NCBI GenBank assembly: GCA_030428905.1
Contig: JAUIED010000010.1
Span: 1-57,624 of the forward strand
Source: Gammaproteobacteria bacterium
GTDB taxonomy: Bacteria > Pseudomonadota > Gammaproteobacteria > Pseudomonadales > Azotimanducaceae
Direction of reading: 5' to 3'
DNA: 57,624 nt
Shown here: one piece after another, positions 17,598 through 29,823 of the stretch
Position numbering within the stretch: position 1 is the first letter of the stretch
Layout: each line of letters opens with the position of its first letter
Position numbers and translations under genes: made by a program
Notes under the pieces: model-generated
Seen by the model: the letters and a program-made list of their open reading frames with translations, nothing else
Databases searched by the model: none
What the model was told of the DNA's origin: nothing

Positions 17598-18809
17598 ATG
17601 AAGGTGGGATTGCTGGCGACGCTGAGCGTGCGCAACCTGCTCCGGCATCGTCGTCGCAACGCCATGCTGGTGGCAGCCATCGTCGTCGCTGTGGCGGGCG
17701 TGACGTTCATGAACAGCTTCATCCGTGGTTTTCAACAGGATCTGCGCGACAGTGCGGTTGCCAACCTCACCGGTCACATCAAAGTGCACGCGCCCGGTTA
17801 TCGGGACGATCCCAGCATCGAGCGCAGCTTCGAGGTGGCGACGTCATGGCAGCCGGACATCGATGCCCAAGCGCTGCAGGGCTGGGCGGCCCGCGTGCGC
17901 GTGCCGGCGGTGATCATGAGCGAACGTGAAACCCGTGGTGTGCAGCTTGTTGGCATAGACCCTGCGCAGGAGGGCATCTCCTTCCTCGGCGACGTGGAGT
18001 TTGAGGGTGAGCAGCTGAGCGGTGTTGGTGACAAGCGGGTGTTTCTGGGTGCTGCGCTGCGGGATCAGCTCGACACGCGCGTAGGCCGCCGCCTGGTGCT
18101 CATCACCCAAGGCAGCGACGGTCGCAACCGGGAGGCCGGTTTCCGTATCGCCGGTGTCTACGATGCCGAAGGTACGGCGCTGGAAAAAGCATATGTGTTC
18201 ACCGGCCGCGAAGCGCTGCAAAACCTGCTGGATACGCATGCGGTTACTGAGGTGTCCATTCGTCTGTTGCAGGACCCGGCGGGGCCGAGCATACAGCGGC
18301 GCCTGCTTAGCTACTTCACCGGCCTCGAAGTGCTTGGCTGGCGGGAGCTGGAGCCGCAGGTGGCGGCCATGTTCGTCTTCGCTGACACGGCCATCTTCAT
18401 CTGGTTTTCCATCATGATGGGTGCACTCGTGTTCGGCCTTGTCAACTCGCTGATCACGGCGGTGATGGAACGTGTACGCGAGTTCGGCATGTTACGTGCG
18501 GTGGGTATGCGGCCCGGTGCGGTCATCGTTCAGGTAGTCATGGAGTCCACAGTGCTCATGGCGGCGGGCGTCGCCATCGGCCTCGGTATTGGCTGGCTGC
18601 TGTGTGCGTCTCTGGCGGATGGACTGGATCTGTCCCAGTGGGCGAGCGGTGTGGAGATGGTTGGCATGCGCAGCCTGGTGGTACCACGTCTGTATGGAGA
18701 GGACATGTTGCTGGTTGCCGTGCTGTCCCTGGTGCTTGGCGTGGTCGCCAGTTTGTACCCGGCGTGGCGCGCGGTGAAGATCAACCCACTGGAGGCGATG
18801 CGCCGGTGA
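17598..18809 (+). CDS. ABC transporter permease, LolC/E-FtsX type (permease 3)
   Basis: 403 residues, 15 bases after permease 2. N-terminal helix after 'SVRNLLRHRRRNAMLVAAIVVAVAG', periplasmic domain (about 50-265), then helices from 'FIWFSIMMGALVFGLVNSLITAVMERVREFGMLRAVGMRP'. The tail is 'VKINPLEAMRR'. It keeps the same 'GHIKVHAPGYRDDPSIE' block after the first helix as its two neighbours but is more diverged. A third permease for one ATPase is unusual: LolCDE and MacB use two identical or paired subunits. Alternative partner choice or a mixed complex is possible. Confidence 0.92.
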   Translation: MKVGLLATLSVRNLLRHRRRNAMLVAAIVVAVAGVTFMNSFIRGFQQDLRDSAVANLTGHIKVHAPGYRDDPSIERSFEVATSWQPDIDAQALQGWAARVRVPAVIMSERETRGVQLVGIDPAQEGISFLGDVEFEGEQLSGVGDKRVFLGAALRDQLDTRVGRRLVLITQGSDGRNREAGFRIAGVYDAEGTALEKAYVFTGREALQNLLDTHAVTEVSIRLLQDPAGPSIQRRLLSYFTGLEVLGWRELEPQVAAMFVFADTAIFIWFSIMMGALVFGLVNSLITAVMERVREFGMLRAVGMRPGAVIVQVVMESTVLMAAGVAIGLGIGWLLCASLADGLDLSQWASGVEMVGMRSLVVPRLYGEDMLLVAVLSLVLGVVASLYPAWRAVKINPLEAMRR

Positions 18810-19498
18810 GCAATGAAGTAGTGAGCGTGCGCGGCGTCAGCCGCGTGTATGCAGAGGAAGCGGTGCCTGTGCACGCGCTGCGGGATGTGGACCTGACCGT
18901 TGTGCAGGGTGAGTTCGTGAGCCTTGCGGGGCCTTCCGGTTCCGGCAAGTCGACGCTGCTCAATGTCATCGGCGGGCTCGATCGGCCTACGGGCGGCGAC
19001 GTGTTTATCGACGGGGTGCTGCTCAACGATCTCAACGACACGCAGCTCGCCGATCTTCGGTTGCACAAGATCGGTTTCGTCTTTCAGGCGTACAACCTGA
19101 TTCCGGTGCTTTCCGCGCAGGAAAACGTGGAGTTCATCATGCAGTTGCAAGGTGTGGGTGCCGCGGAGCGGGCCCGGCGGGCCCGCGAGGTGTTGCAGGC
19201 GCTGGGGCTGGAGGACATGAGCGACCGTCGCCCCGGTGAGATGTCCGGCGGGCAACAACAGCGGGTTGCTGTCGCCCGCGCCATCGTCACAGAACCGGCG
19301 CTGCTCCTGGCCGACGAGCCAAGCGCCAACCTGGACTCGCGCACGACCGGTGAGCTGCTGGAACTTTTGAAGACGCTCAACGAGGAACGCGGCGTGACCA
19401 TCGTTGCAGCCACCCACGACCCGCTGGTGATGAGCTATGCCAAGCGGCGGATTCAGCTGCGCGACGGGCAGATCGAAAACGACAGCGGGCCTGCCTGA
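18806..19498 (+). CDS. ABC transporter ATP-binding protein, LolD/MacB type
   Basis: 230 residues from a GTG overlapping the permease 3 stop (GTGA). All nucleotide-binding motifs are intact: Walker A 'GPSGSGKST', Q-loop 'VFQAYNLIP', signature 'MSGGQQQR', Walker B 'ALLLADEPSANLD' and H-loop 'THDP'. Length and the 'YNLIPVLSAQENVEF' block are typical of the LolD/MacB (MJ0796) group. It is the only ATPase in the operon, so it should energise all three upstream permeases. Confidence 0.95.
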   Translation: MSNEVVSVRGVSRVYAEEAVPVHALRDVDLTVVQGEFVSLAGPSGSGKSTLLNVIGGLDRPTGGDVFIDGVLLNDLNDTQLADLRLHKIGFVFQAYNLIPVLSAQENVEFIMQLQGVGAAERARRAREVLQALGLEDMSDRRPGEMSGGQQQRVAVARAIVTEPALLLADEPSANLDSRTTGELLELLKTLNEERGVTIVAATHDPLVMSYAKRRIQLRDGQIENDSGPA

Positions 19499-19499
19499 C

Positions 19500-20747
19500 A
19501 TGCGCTGGCTGGTCTTGGCGCTGCTGTTTGCGTCGGGCCTCGCGCACGCCCTGGAAGCAGATGTGCGCCTGAAGTGGTTCGGCTCCGTCACGGCGTTGCC
19601 GAGCCACGACGCCATCCGCTTCTTGGATGGCACGCCCCAGCGTGATCAGAGTGTCGATGCACGGCTGATGTTCAGCGGCGGCGGAGGTGGCTTCGAATGG
19701 CTCGTGCATCACGCCAGCACCATGCTCAGCGGCGATGGTGTAGCGCTGTCCCGTCAGAATCAGCGTGCAGTCCCTGGCGCCTTCGATTCTGTACCCTCCG
19801 GCGATGAGCGGCGGTTGGCGGATCTGACCTGGCCCATCGATGATGGTAAGCGTCACGATGCGTTTCATCGCCTGGATCGGGTTGCGCTGAAGTATCGGCG
19901 TGGCCGCTGGGCGTTCACGGTTGGGCGCGACGCCGTGAGCTGGGGTAGCGGGCGGGTGTTTCAGCCCATGGATCTGTTCAACCCCTTCGCCCCCACGGCG
20001 GTGGACCGCGACTTTAAAGCCGGTGACGATCTCGTACACGCCCAGGTCCTGCTCGACAGCGGTGCCGACATCGAGTTGCTGGCGGTGGGCCGTCGCGACG
20101 CAGCCGGCGATGTCACGGCCACGGCTGCGAGCTTTGCCGGAAAGGTGCACGGCTTCGCGGGTGCGGCTGAGTACGAGCTTCTGGCCGCCCGCCACTATCG
20201 CGACCGCGTGTATGGCGCCACGCTGCGTCTACCGCTTGGTGGGGCGCTGCTGCGCACGGATATCGTGGCCACGGATCTGCAGGGTGGCGGCTGGCGTACC
20301 AGCGGTGTGCTCAACGTCGATTACAGCTTCGATGTAGGGCAGAAGAACGTCTACGTGTTTGGTGAGTACTACCACAACGGGTTCGGTGGCTCGTCGATCG
20401 TACCGCTTGCGCAGCAGTCGCCGCTGCTGCTCGAGCGCCTCGCGCGCGGCGAGGTGTTTACCCTCATGCGGGACTATGCAGCCCTTGGCGGCAGCGTGCA
20501 GTGGCATGCGTTGCTCACCCAGAACCTGACGTTGATTGCGAACCTCCATGATGCGTCGAGCCTGCTGCAGACGTCGTTCACGTACGATCCGGGCGACCGG
20601 CAGCGACTCGAGGTCGGTTTTACGCTGCCTATGGGGCGGCGAGGGGACGAGTACGGCGGCCTGCCAGTGGCGCGCTCACCCACCGGCTCCGTGCTGACGA
20701 GCGGTGGCGGTGCCCGGGCGTTTGCCCGGTGGGTGTTCTACTTCTGA
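19500..20747 (+). CDS. Predicted outer-membrane beta-barrel protein of the export operon
   Basis: 415 residues with a signal peptide ('MRWLVLALLFASGLAHA', cut near residue 17). The mature sequence is made of alternating amphipathic strands, with many 'GxW/F/Y' turns ('FTVGRDAVSWGSGRVF', 'KNVYVFGEYYHNGFGG'). It ends in the C-terminal Phe after aromatic residues ('FARWVFYF') recognised by the BAM machinery. The start lies one base after the ATPase stop. I do not recognise a named family. Placement at the end of a LolA-ABC operon suggests it is the outer-membrane end of that pathway. Its last 10 bases overlap the convergent S9 peptidase gene. Confidence 0.75.
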   Translation: MRWLVLALLFASGLAHALEADVRLKWFGSVTALPSHDAIRFLDGTPQRDQSVDARLMFSGGGGGFEWLVHHASTMLSGDGVALSRQNQRAVPGAFDSVPSGDERRLADLTWPIDDGKRHDAFHRLDRVALKYRRGRWAFTVGRDAVSWGSGRVFQPMDLFNPFAPTAVDRDFKAGDDLVHAQVLLDSGADIELLAVGRRDAAGDVTATAASFAGKVHGFAGAAEYELLAARHYRDRVYGATLRLPLGGALLRTDIVATDLQGGGWRTSGVLNVDYSFDVGQKNVYVFGEYYHNGFGGSSIVPLAQQSPLLLERLARGEVFTLMRDYAALGGSVQWHALLTQNLTLIANLHDASSLLQTSFTYDPGDRQRLEVGFTLPMGRRGDEYGGLPVARSPTGSVLTSGGGARAFARWVFYF

Positions 20748-22657
20748 CCAATATGCTCGTGCAGAAATGCCAGCAACGCCTTGTAGAAATCCGAGCGGTT
20801 TTCTTCCGACGCAAAGCCGTGGCCGTCGTGTCGCTTCTCCATATACACCGGCGGGTTACCGGCCTTCTCCAGCGCTGCGCGCATACGCCGCGCATTTTCC
20901 ACCGGCACACGCGAATCTTCACCGCCATGCACCAGCATGATGGATGCTTTGATGCGCTCGGCGTGGTGGACCGGTGACATCTGCCGCAACGCCGCCTTGC
21001 TGTCGGCCACTGCCTGCCTGGTGTAGCGCTTGCCGGTGCGGAACAGCGCATAGTCGGCTTTTCGGGACTGCAGCACGTAGTCGTACACCCCGGCGGCGCC
21101 AATGGCGCAGCGGTAGAGGTCCGGTTCGCGCACCGCACCGTTGAGCGCCGAAAAGCCACCGTAGGACCAGCCGTAGATGCAGATGCGCTTCGGGTCAGCG
21201 TACCCCTTGTCGACGGCCCAGCGGGTCGCATCCGTCACGTCGTTCTGAATTCCCTGTGCGAATTCGCCGAGGCCCAGACTCGCGAAGTGCGGGCCATAGC
21301 CGCCGGAGCCGCGAAAATTCACCTGCAAAACAGCGTAGCCATTGCTCGCCAGCAGCTGAACGTCCGGGTCGAAGAGCCAGCGATCTTGGATCTCCAGAGG
21401 GCCGCCGTGCGGCATCACCACCATCGGTAGCGGCCCTGCCGGGGCGGACGGCGGCAGCGTCAGATAGCCGTGCAGTTCGAGCCCGTCGCGCGCGGTGAGC
21501 GTAATGGGCGTCACGCGGCCCAGACTGGCATCGTCGATGTCGGCATGCTCGTCGAACAGTAAGGACATCGTGTTGCCTTCAGGTGCCTGCTCGTAGAGGA
21601 ACCATTGCGTCGTAGCGTCGCCGCTGCCGACTGCGATAACGGCTTTACTGTAGTCGTTGGAGGGTCTTTCTACGGTGACCGTGTGCTGGGGGAATGCGCT
21701 TGCGGCGGCGGCATAGATTGCTGCCAGCGGATGCCGCTCATCCAGTATGACGGTCTCTCCCCTACCGTGATCGTGGCGCGCACCCCACAGGTCGCCCCAG
21801 CGATCGAACAGGCCGATGGCATCGGCCGTCTCGTGTTGGTAGACCAGTGTTGAGTCACCGCTTGCCAGGTCGGTACGGTAGATGCCGTAGGGCGCATTGC
21901 CTGTCGCCTTGCGCAGATACAGGTGCCGGCCGTCGCGGCTTACCGACAGCGGGAGCGGGGCGCCCTGAAGGTGCGGGGTGGTGGACTCGAGCGTCCAGCG
22001 TCGGGAATCTGCGTCGTAGGAATGGATGAGGGTGTTGAGCTCGTCATCGACGAACGATGACAGGCGCACGGTGCCGAAGGCATCGGCGAACAACTCGGCG
22101 TTGCGTGTGCGTGCGCGGGCGATCTCGTTGTAGCCGCCGCCGTAGATGTTGAGCGTACCGAAGGACACATCCGCACGCCAGCTGTTGTACACATACCGGG
22201 CGACGAGCACGCGCTTCGGATCTTCCTCCATGCGGCTGATCACTTCGATGTGCCTGCTGGGCAGCAGGGCTTGCGGCGCGCCGCCATTGGCACTGAGGGC
22301 GTACAGGCCTGTCACCCAGGCGTCCCAGTCTGCGCGCTTCACATCGACGGTGGCGCGGGCTACCACCCGTTCATCGTTGGCCCAGAAGTAGTCTGCCACG
22401 CTGTAGCGTTTCGGCAGCGCCAGCGTTGCTGAAAGCTGCATGGACGGGTAGTGGAAGATGACGAGCACGCGCTTGTCGAAACCTTCGAGCTGCACGTTGC
22501 GGATGGCGCTTAAATAGTTGCCTGCAGGGGAAATCCTGGCGTGGCTGAGATCGGCGCTACGGGCGAACTGCTCCGCGGTGGGCGTGCTTGCCGTCGCCGC
22601 AGCCGCCGCGCAGACGGTCAACAGCATTGATACGAATCCGCGACCCACAGCGTCCAC
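20738..22657 (-). CDS. Exported S9 family (prolyl-oligopeptidase-like) peptidase
   Basis: 639 residues. The signal-like N-terminus ('MLLTVCAAAAATAS' core) suggests periplasmic location. Start is GTG 22657; the ATG at 22627 would shorten the signal n-region. A beta-propeller-like domain (about 40-380) precedes an alpha/beta hydrolase with 'MPHGGP', nucleophile Ser498 in 'GWSYGGFSALN', Asp in 'HGGEDSRVP' and His in 'KRHDGHGF'. This arrangement is that of acylaminoacyl-peptidase/DPP-type S9C enzymes. It lies 79 bases downstream of the penicillin-acylase gene on the same strand, probably in one unit. Confidence 0.9.
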   Translation of the reverse strand: MDAVGRGFVSMLLTVCAAAAATASTPTAEQFARSADLSHARISPAGNYLSAIRNVQLEGFDKRVLVIFHYPSMQLSATLALPKRYSVADYFWANDERVVARATVDVKRADWDAWVTGLYALSANGGAPQALLPSRHIEVISRMEEDPKRVLVARYVYNSWRADVSFGTLNIYGGGYNEIARARTRNAELFADAFGTVRLSSFVDDELNTLIHSYDADSRRWTLESTTPHLQGAPLPLSVSRDGRHLYLRKATGNAPYGIYRTDLASGDSTLVYQHETADAIGLFDRWGDLWGARHDHGRGETVILDERHPLAAIYAAAASAFPQHTVTVERPSNDYSKAVIAVGSGDATTQWFLYEQAPEGNTMSLLFDEHADIDDASLGRVTPITLTARDGLELHGYLTLPPSAPAGPLPMVVMPHGGPLEIQDRWLFDPDVQLLASNGYAVLQVNFRGSGGYGPHFASLGLGEFAQGIQNDVTDATRWAVDKGYADPKRICIYGWSYGGFSALNGAVREPDLYRCAIGAAGVYDYVLQSRKADYALFRTGKRYTRQAVADSKAALRQMSPVHHAERIKASIMLVHGGEDSRVPVENARRMRAALEKAGNPPVYMEKRHDGHGFASEENRSDFYKALLAFLHEHIGQK

Positions 22658-22736
22658 CTTCCCTGTGCATTCTCCTGTTGCACCGCATTATGCGCTGCTC
22701 AAAATTTCATACAACAGGTAGGCGAACGTTTTGATA

Positions 22737-25103
22737 TCAGCGCGTGGTGTCTGTAGATGCCGTTCCTATCGGACGGATTCTGCTGGCAGGTTGCAGCCGT
22801 ATCTCCTGCACCGTGTGCCGCCTGATCAGCTTCTCGCTCCAGATCAGCGGAAAGTCCTGATCCTGGGCCCAGCCTTCCAGAAGGTTGTCGTAAAAGGGCG
22901 ATCTCGGGTCGCCGGATTGTCCGGGAGCGTTGGTCATGCGCGCAGCATCCCAGCGGCCGACGTCCACCACCATGCGGAAAGACGCCCCGGAGCGCACGAG
23001 AAAGTCGTCGGGTTGGAAGAAGGTGTTGTTGGTGGTGTTGCCGGAGCCGCCTCTCGGATAAGGCGTGATACGCATCTCTCCGGCGAGCGCGGTTGTCGCC
23101 AGATGTTCCAGCGGATGCGCGAAGCGTATCTGGTGCAGCTTGCCCCAGGCCCAGCGGGTGGCGTCCTCGCCCAGAAGCGCTGCGCAATCGTTCCATGCAG
23201 CGGCGAGTGTGGTCCGGATCAGCTCGTCGTCCGGGCGGTTTTCCAGATAGCTGAGCACGCTCAGGGAGTCGAAGTCATCCAGGAGCAACGCTGCCGCGCC
23301 GCCGGTACGCTGCGCAACTGCCGGCTGCAGATGGCGGTAATACCACACGGCCCAGAGCGCTGCCGCGCCCGAATCTGCGTCGAGCGAGCGGTTCCAGGCG
23401 GCAAGGAGACTGCCCGCGTCAGCAAAGCGTTCCAGGCCGTCGATACGCTCCAGAACCGCCTCTGCCAGCAGCGAGCGATAGTCCCGCTGCAGTGCTGTCG
23501 AGTCCTTCATGGTGTGCTGCTCCTGGCGTTGCAGCACCTGCCACAGGCGCTGGTAGCGCCACGGTGCAGACCACTCGAAACCGATCCGGTACCGGTCGAT
23601 GTCGTAGCCGGGCGGCAGGTTCATGGAGTTTGCGGAGCCGGTGAAGCCCCGCTCCGGGTTGTACTCTTCAGGGAGTACATCCATGTCGAAGTAGCCGTGC
23701 CACTCGTAACGTCCGTCGCCGGGCACAGGCAGCAGACCGTCGTAGGTTTTGCGCACCGGGAACAGTCCCGCGGGTTTGTAACCGATGTTGCCGTCGATGT
23801 CTGCGTACACCTGATTTTCGGAAGGCGCGCCCCAACGGTTCAGTGCGGCGACGAACTCGCGCCAGTTCTCCGCGCGCATGTATTCCACCGAGCCGAAGTA
23901 GGGCGCCATGCCCGCATCCAGCCAGGCCGCGCGCACGGCCCAGACGTGTTTGTCGTCTGCGTAGACCACGGGGCCATGGCGGGTGAACTCCAGTGTCACG
24001 GTGACCGGCTCTGTCCCTTTTACGTGCACGACCTCGTTGATCTTTGTGGTGGGCTCGTTGGCGGGATAGAAGTACAGGTCTTCCTGATCGATGGGAAAGA
24101 TGGTGAGGCCGAAGGCGATGCGTTCGTTGTGGCCGATGGAGATTCCGGGAAGCGCCGGCTCTCCAGCGCCGATGACGTTCAGCCCGGGGGCGGTGAGATG
24201 CGCCACGTAGCGCAGCGACGGTACGGCGTGGCCGCGGTGCGGATCGTCTGCCAGGATCGGCCTGCCGGTACTGGTGCGGTTCGGTGCGACCACCCAGTTG
24301 TTGCTGCCGACATCGCTTCGATAGACATCTGCTTTTGCATCGGCCAGTGCCAGCTCCGGTTGATCGAAACGCACAGGCGCTTTGGCGAGGAAGTAGGTGT
24401 CGAGCACGTTCTCCGGAACTGCGCACGGGTCGAGCTCCTCCGGAATGCTGGTCTTCCACGCAGGTTCCAGTACTTTCCAGGCCGCTGCGACGTCGGCGCC
24501 GGCGGCGCACAGAATATGCGCTCGTCGCACTTCGGTGCTGACGTTTCGCCATAGGCCGTTGCTGCGGATGCGCACGATGTCCTGCGCATGCCACATGTCG
24601 GGCAGGTAGCCGAGAAGCTGAAACTCCGGCGGCAGTAGCGCCGGCTGTTCGCGGGTGAGTGCCACGTAGGCATTGATGCCGGCGGTAAAGGCCTCGCTGA
24701 TGCGCTTGGCGTCCGAGCCGTAAGCCAGCCACTCGCGGTACATGTCGCCGCGATAGAGAAAGAGCCTGGCGGCGCGGTCCTGTGCTACGTAGCCGGCGCC
24801 CAGCACCTCGGCCAGCCTGCCGAGGCCGCGCCGGCGCCAGGTGTCGATCTGCCAGAGCCGGTCGCGGGCGGCGTTGAAGCCCTGAACGAAAAACGCATCG
24901 TAATGGGTGCCTGCCTTGATGTGTGGCACGCCCCACTCGTCGATACGAATGCTGGCAGGCTGCTCGAGGCCGGTGACGCTGTACGTCTGCATCTCGGCAG
25001 CCGTGGCGCTGGTGGCCGGCCATAGAAAGGCTGCACATAGAAAAGCCGTGCATAGAAAAACGGCGCCTGTGAGGCGCCGTCTGTTTGTCGCACTCAGTCC
25101 CAA
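22737..25103 (-). CDS. Penicillin acylase family (Ntn-hydrolase) protein, exported
   Basis: 788 residues from a TTG at 25103 that overlaps the nrdB stop region by 10 bases. This start is chosen because it yields an n-region NRRR and hydrophobic core '[18 protein letters not shown]', a clear signal peptide. The next ATG (24992) would remove it. The alpha chain precedes the nucleophile Ser267 in '[14 protein letters not shown]', where autocatalytic cleavage would free the beta chain. '[14 protein letters not shown]' and the later '[12 protein letters not shown]' block are typical of the family. Substrates could be N-acyl amino acids, acyl-homoserine lactones or beta-lactams; sequence does not decide. 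A terminator lies inside its first codons. Confidence 0.88.
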   Translation of the reverse strand: MGLSATNRRRLTGAVFLCTAFLCAAFLWPATSATAAEMQTYSVTGLEQPASIRIDEWGVPHIKAGTHYDAFFVQGFNAARDRLWQIDTWRRRGLGRLAEVLGAGYVAQDRAARLFLYRGDMYREWLAYGSDAKRISEAFTAGINAYVALTREQPALLPPEFQLLGYLPDMWHAQDIVRIRSNGLWRNVSTEVRRAHILCAAGADVAAAWKVLEPAWKTSIPEELDPCAVPENVLDTYFLAKAPVRFDQPELALADAKADVYRSDVGSNNWVVAPNRTSTGRPILADDPHRGHAVPSLRYVAHLTAPGLNVIGAGEPALPGISIGHNERIAFGLTIFPIDQEDLYFYPANEPTTKINEVVHVKGTEPVTVTLEFTRHGPVVYADDKHVWAVRAAWLDAGMAPYFGSVEYMRAENWREFVAALNRWGAPSENQVYADIDGNIGYKPAGLFPVRKTYDGLLPVPGDGRYEWHGYFDMDVLPEEYNPERGFTGSANSMNLPPGYDIDRYRIGFEWSAPWRYQRLWQVLQRQEQHTMKDSTALQRDYRSLLAEAVLERIDGLERFADAGSLLAAWNRSLDADSGAAALWAVWYYRHLQPAVAQRTGGAAALLLDDFDSLSVLSYLENRPDDELIRTTLAAAWNDCAALLGEDATRWAWGKLHQIRFAHPLEHLATTALAGEMRITPYPRGGSGNTTNNTFFQPDDFLVRSGASFRMVVDVGRWDAARMTNAPGQSGDPRSPFYDNLLEGWAQDQDFPLIWSEKLIRRHTVQEIRLQPASRIRPIGTASTDTTR
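25021..25065. repeat. Three tandem 15-bp repeats in the signal-peptide codons
   Basis: Units on the plus strand are CATAGAAAGGCTGCA, CATAGAAAAGCCGTG and CATAGAAAAACGGCG. On the minus strand they encode the repeating FLC(T/A)A hydrophobic core of the penicillin-acylase signal peptide. Fifteen is a multiple of three, so gain or loss of a unit would keep the frame. Confidence 0.75.
25056..25080 (-). terminator. Rho-independent terminator after nrdB
   Basis: On the minus strand, ACGGCGCC and GGCGCCGT pair around a 5-base loop (TCACA) and are followed by five T. It begins 14 bases after the nrdB stop (25094). It also falls inside codons of the predicted penicillin-acylase signal peptide, so it should limit read-through into that gene. 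Confidence 0.85.
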
Positions 25104-26455
25104 CTGAGGGCTCCGCCGGTCTGATACTCGGTGACCCGGGTTTCGAAGAAGTTCTTCTCCTTCTTGAGGTCCATGATTTCGCTCATCCACGGGAACGGGT
25201 TCTTGGCACCGGGGAACTGCTCGCCAAGGCCGATCTGCGCCAGGCGCCGGTTGGCGATGAACTGCAGGTATTCCTCCATCATCTTGGCGTTCATGCCGAG
25301 CACGCCGCGCGGCATGGTGTCGCGGGCGTAATTGATCTCGAGCTGCGTGCCTTCGAGAATCATCTGCCGCGCCAGCGTCTGCATCTGTTCGTCCCAGAGT
25401 TTCGGATTTTCGAGCTTGATCTGGTTGATCACATCGATACCGAAATTCACGTGCATGGACTCGTCGCGCAGAATGTACTGAAACTGCTCCGATGTGCCGG
25501 TCATCTTGTTGCGCCGGCCCATGGAGAGAATCTGGCTGAAACCGCAGTAGAAGAACACACCTTCCAGCACGCAGTAGTAGGCGATGAGGTTCTTCAGCAG
25601 CTTCTTGTCGTTGTCGATGGTTCCGGTTCGGAACGTCGGGTCGGCCAGCTCCTGGGTGTACTTGAGCGCCCACGATGCCTTGGCAGCAACCGATGGGATC
25701 TCATGGTACATGTTGAAGATCTCGCCTTCGTCGATACAGTACTGATAGGCGTGCGTATGAATGGCTTCCTCGAAGGCCTGACGCAGCAGGTACTGGCGGC
25801 ACTCGGGGTTGGTGATAAGCCGGTACACGGACAGCACCAGGTTGTTCGCCACCAGCGAATCGGCGGTGGAGAAGAAGCCGAGGCTGCGTTTCACCACCAC
25901 GCGCTCGTCCTCTGTGAGGCCTTCGGCAGACTTCCACAGCGCGATGTCTGCGGTCATGTTCACTTCCTGCGGCATCCAGTGGTTGGCGCAGCCGTCGAGG
26001 TACTTCTGCCAGGCCCAGTCGTATTTGAACGGCACGAGCTGGTTGAGGTCCGCCCGGCAGTTGATCATCGCCTTCTGGTCCACCGTGACGCGCTCGTAGG
26101 ATGCATGTCCCTGGTGCTGGTCGATGGCTTCGGTTGCCTGCTTGGTGAGCTCCTCGACGAAGTCCTGGGCCTGATCCGCAACCAGCGCATCGTCCACCGG
26201 CGCTTCTGCCAGCGCGTCCGGCTCCGGCGCCGTCGTCACTGCTTCAGGCGCTGCCGCCACATTTTCAGGTGCGGGCGCTGCGGCAACAGGCTCGGGCGCT
26301 GCAGTCACCTGCATGGCCGGCTCTTCCGCGACAACAGCCACCGCTTCCGGCACGACGATCTCGCTCACCGTCTCCGGCTCCATCTGCGGCGGTGCCGGCG
26401 GCGGAGCCTTGGCCTTCATCTCTTCGTTTTCGTAGTAGTCGTCCCAACTAATCAT
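25094..26455 (-). CDS. nrdB: Ribonucleoside-diphosphate reductase, beta subunit (class Ia)
   Basis: 453 residues. It houses the diiron-tyrosyl radical that starts nucleotide reduction in NrdA. Ligand motifs are visible: Asp in '[10 protein letters not shown]', '[10 protein letters not shown]' with Glu/His ligands and radical Tyr237 four residues after the His, Glu in 'EGVFFYCGF', and Glu/His in '[10 protein letters not shown]'. The C-terminus 'TGGALSWD' resembles Pseudomonas NrdB. An N-terminal extension of about 85 residues (about 14-100) is Pro/Ala/Glu/Val-rich and probably disordered; the fold begins near '[15 protein letters not shown]'. The gene follows nrdA by 33 bases with an AAGGAT site, and is followed by a strong terminator. 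Confidence 0.96.
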   Translation of the reverse strand: MISWDDYYENEEMKAKAPPPAPPQMEPETVSEIVVPEAVAVVAEEPAMQVTAAPEPVAAAPAPENVAAAPEAVTTAPEPDALAEAPVDDALVADQAQDFVEELTKQATEAIDQHQGHASYERVTVDQKAMINCRADLNQLVPFKYDWAWQKYLDGCANHWMPQEVNMTADIALWKSAEGLTEDERVVVKRSLGFFSTADSLVANNLVLSVYRLITNPECRQYLLRQAFEEAIHTHAYQYCIDEGEIFNMYHEIPSVAAKASWALKYTQELADPTFRTGTIDNDKKLLKNLIAYYCVLEGVFFYCGFSQILSMGRRNKMTGTSEQFQYILRDESMHVNFGIDVINQIKLENPKLWDEQMQTLARQMILEGTQLEINYARDTMPRGVLGMNAKMMEEYLQFIANRRLAQIGLGEQFPGAKNPFPWMSEIMDLKKEKNFFETRVTEYQTGGALSWD

Positions 26456-26488
26456 TGTCTTCGTATCCTTTTCTTTCGTTCCAGCGGC

Positions 26489-29422
<2,934 letters not shown>

Positions 29423-29663
29423 GTGGCTCCTTTCGAAATTCGTTTTCGTCTGTCTTGTCTGTACGTTACGCGTCAATCCAGTGCGCGCTCCCATGCGCTC
29501 CGGGCTTTTACTGGCTTGGCCTTTTCGCGCACTGCTGCTTGCGTGGCTGTTCGTTCGTGGGTGTCAGACTGTTTGCGGTTGCTGCTTGCTCTGCCATTGC
29601 GTCAGGGTTCTGTATGCTCGAGGTCGTGCAATAAAGTCGCCATGGCGCAACAGGTTGGGCTAA

Positions 29664-29687
29664 GGTCAATTTATTGACCGGGTCAAT
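29664..29687. promoter_or_regulatory. GGTCAAT palindrome plus extra half-site in the nrdA leader
   Basis: GGTCAAT-TT-ATTGACC (29664-29679) is a perfect inverted repeat, and a third GGTCAAT lies at 29681-29687. The minus strand carries two TTGACC -35-like hexamers here, reading toward nrdA. This looks like a repressor or activator operator; the factor is unknown. Confidence 0.4.
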
Positions 29688-29823
29688 TTGTAATTTTCGG
29701 GGTGCGTAGTGTCGAACGATGCTTGCCAATGTCGACAGCCTGGATAGCGCTCCACGTACACCTGCTGTGTGCGTTTGAATCCTGGCTGGTGCCACACTGT
29801 TGGCCAAAGTTCTTTGGACGACT

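Noticed and set aside
22731-24554. 607-codon open frame antisense to the penicillin-acylase gene
   Set aside because: Shadow frame without recognisable motifs; the sense frame has the Ntn nucleophile context.
23668-25053. 461-codon minus-strand frame starting with ATG inside the 15-bp repeats
   Set aside because: The start is tempting, but the product is Arg/His/Gly-rich without motifs, while the acylase frame in the same region is conserved.
29508-29807. 99-codon frame in the nrdA leader
   Set aside because: No ribosome site, no hydrophobic or conserved pattern, and it overlaps regulatory palindromes; treated as leader.
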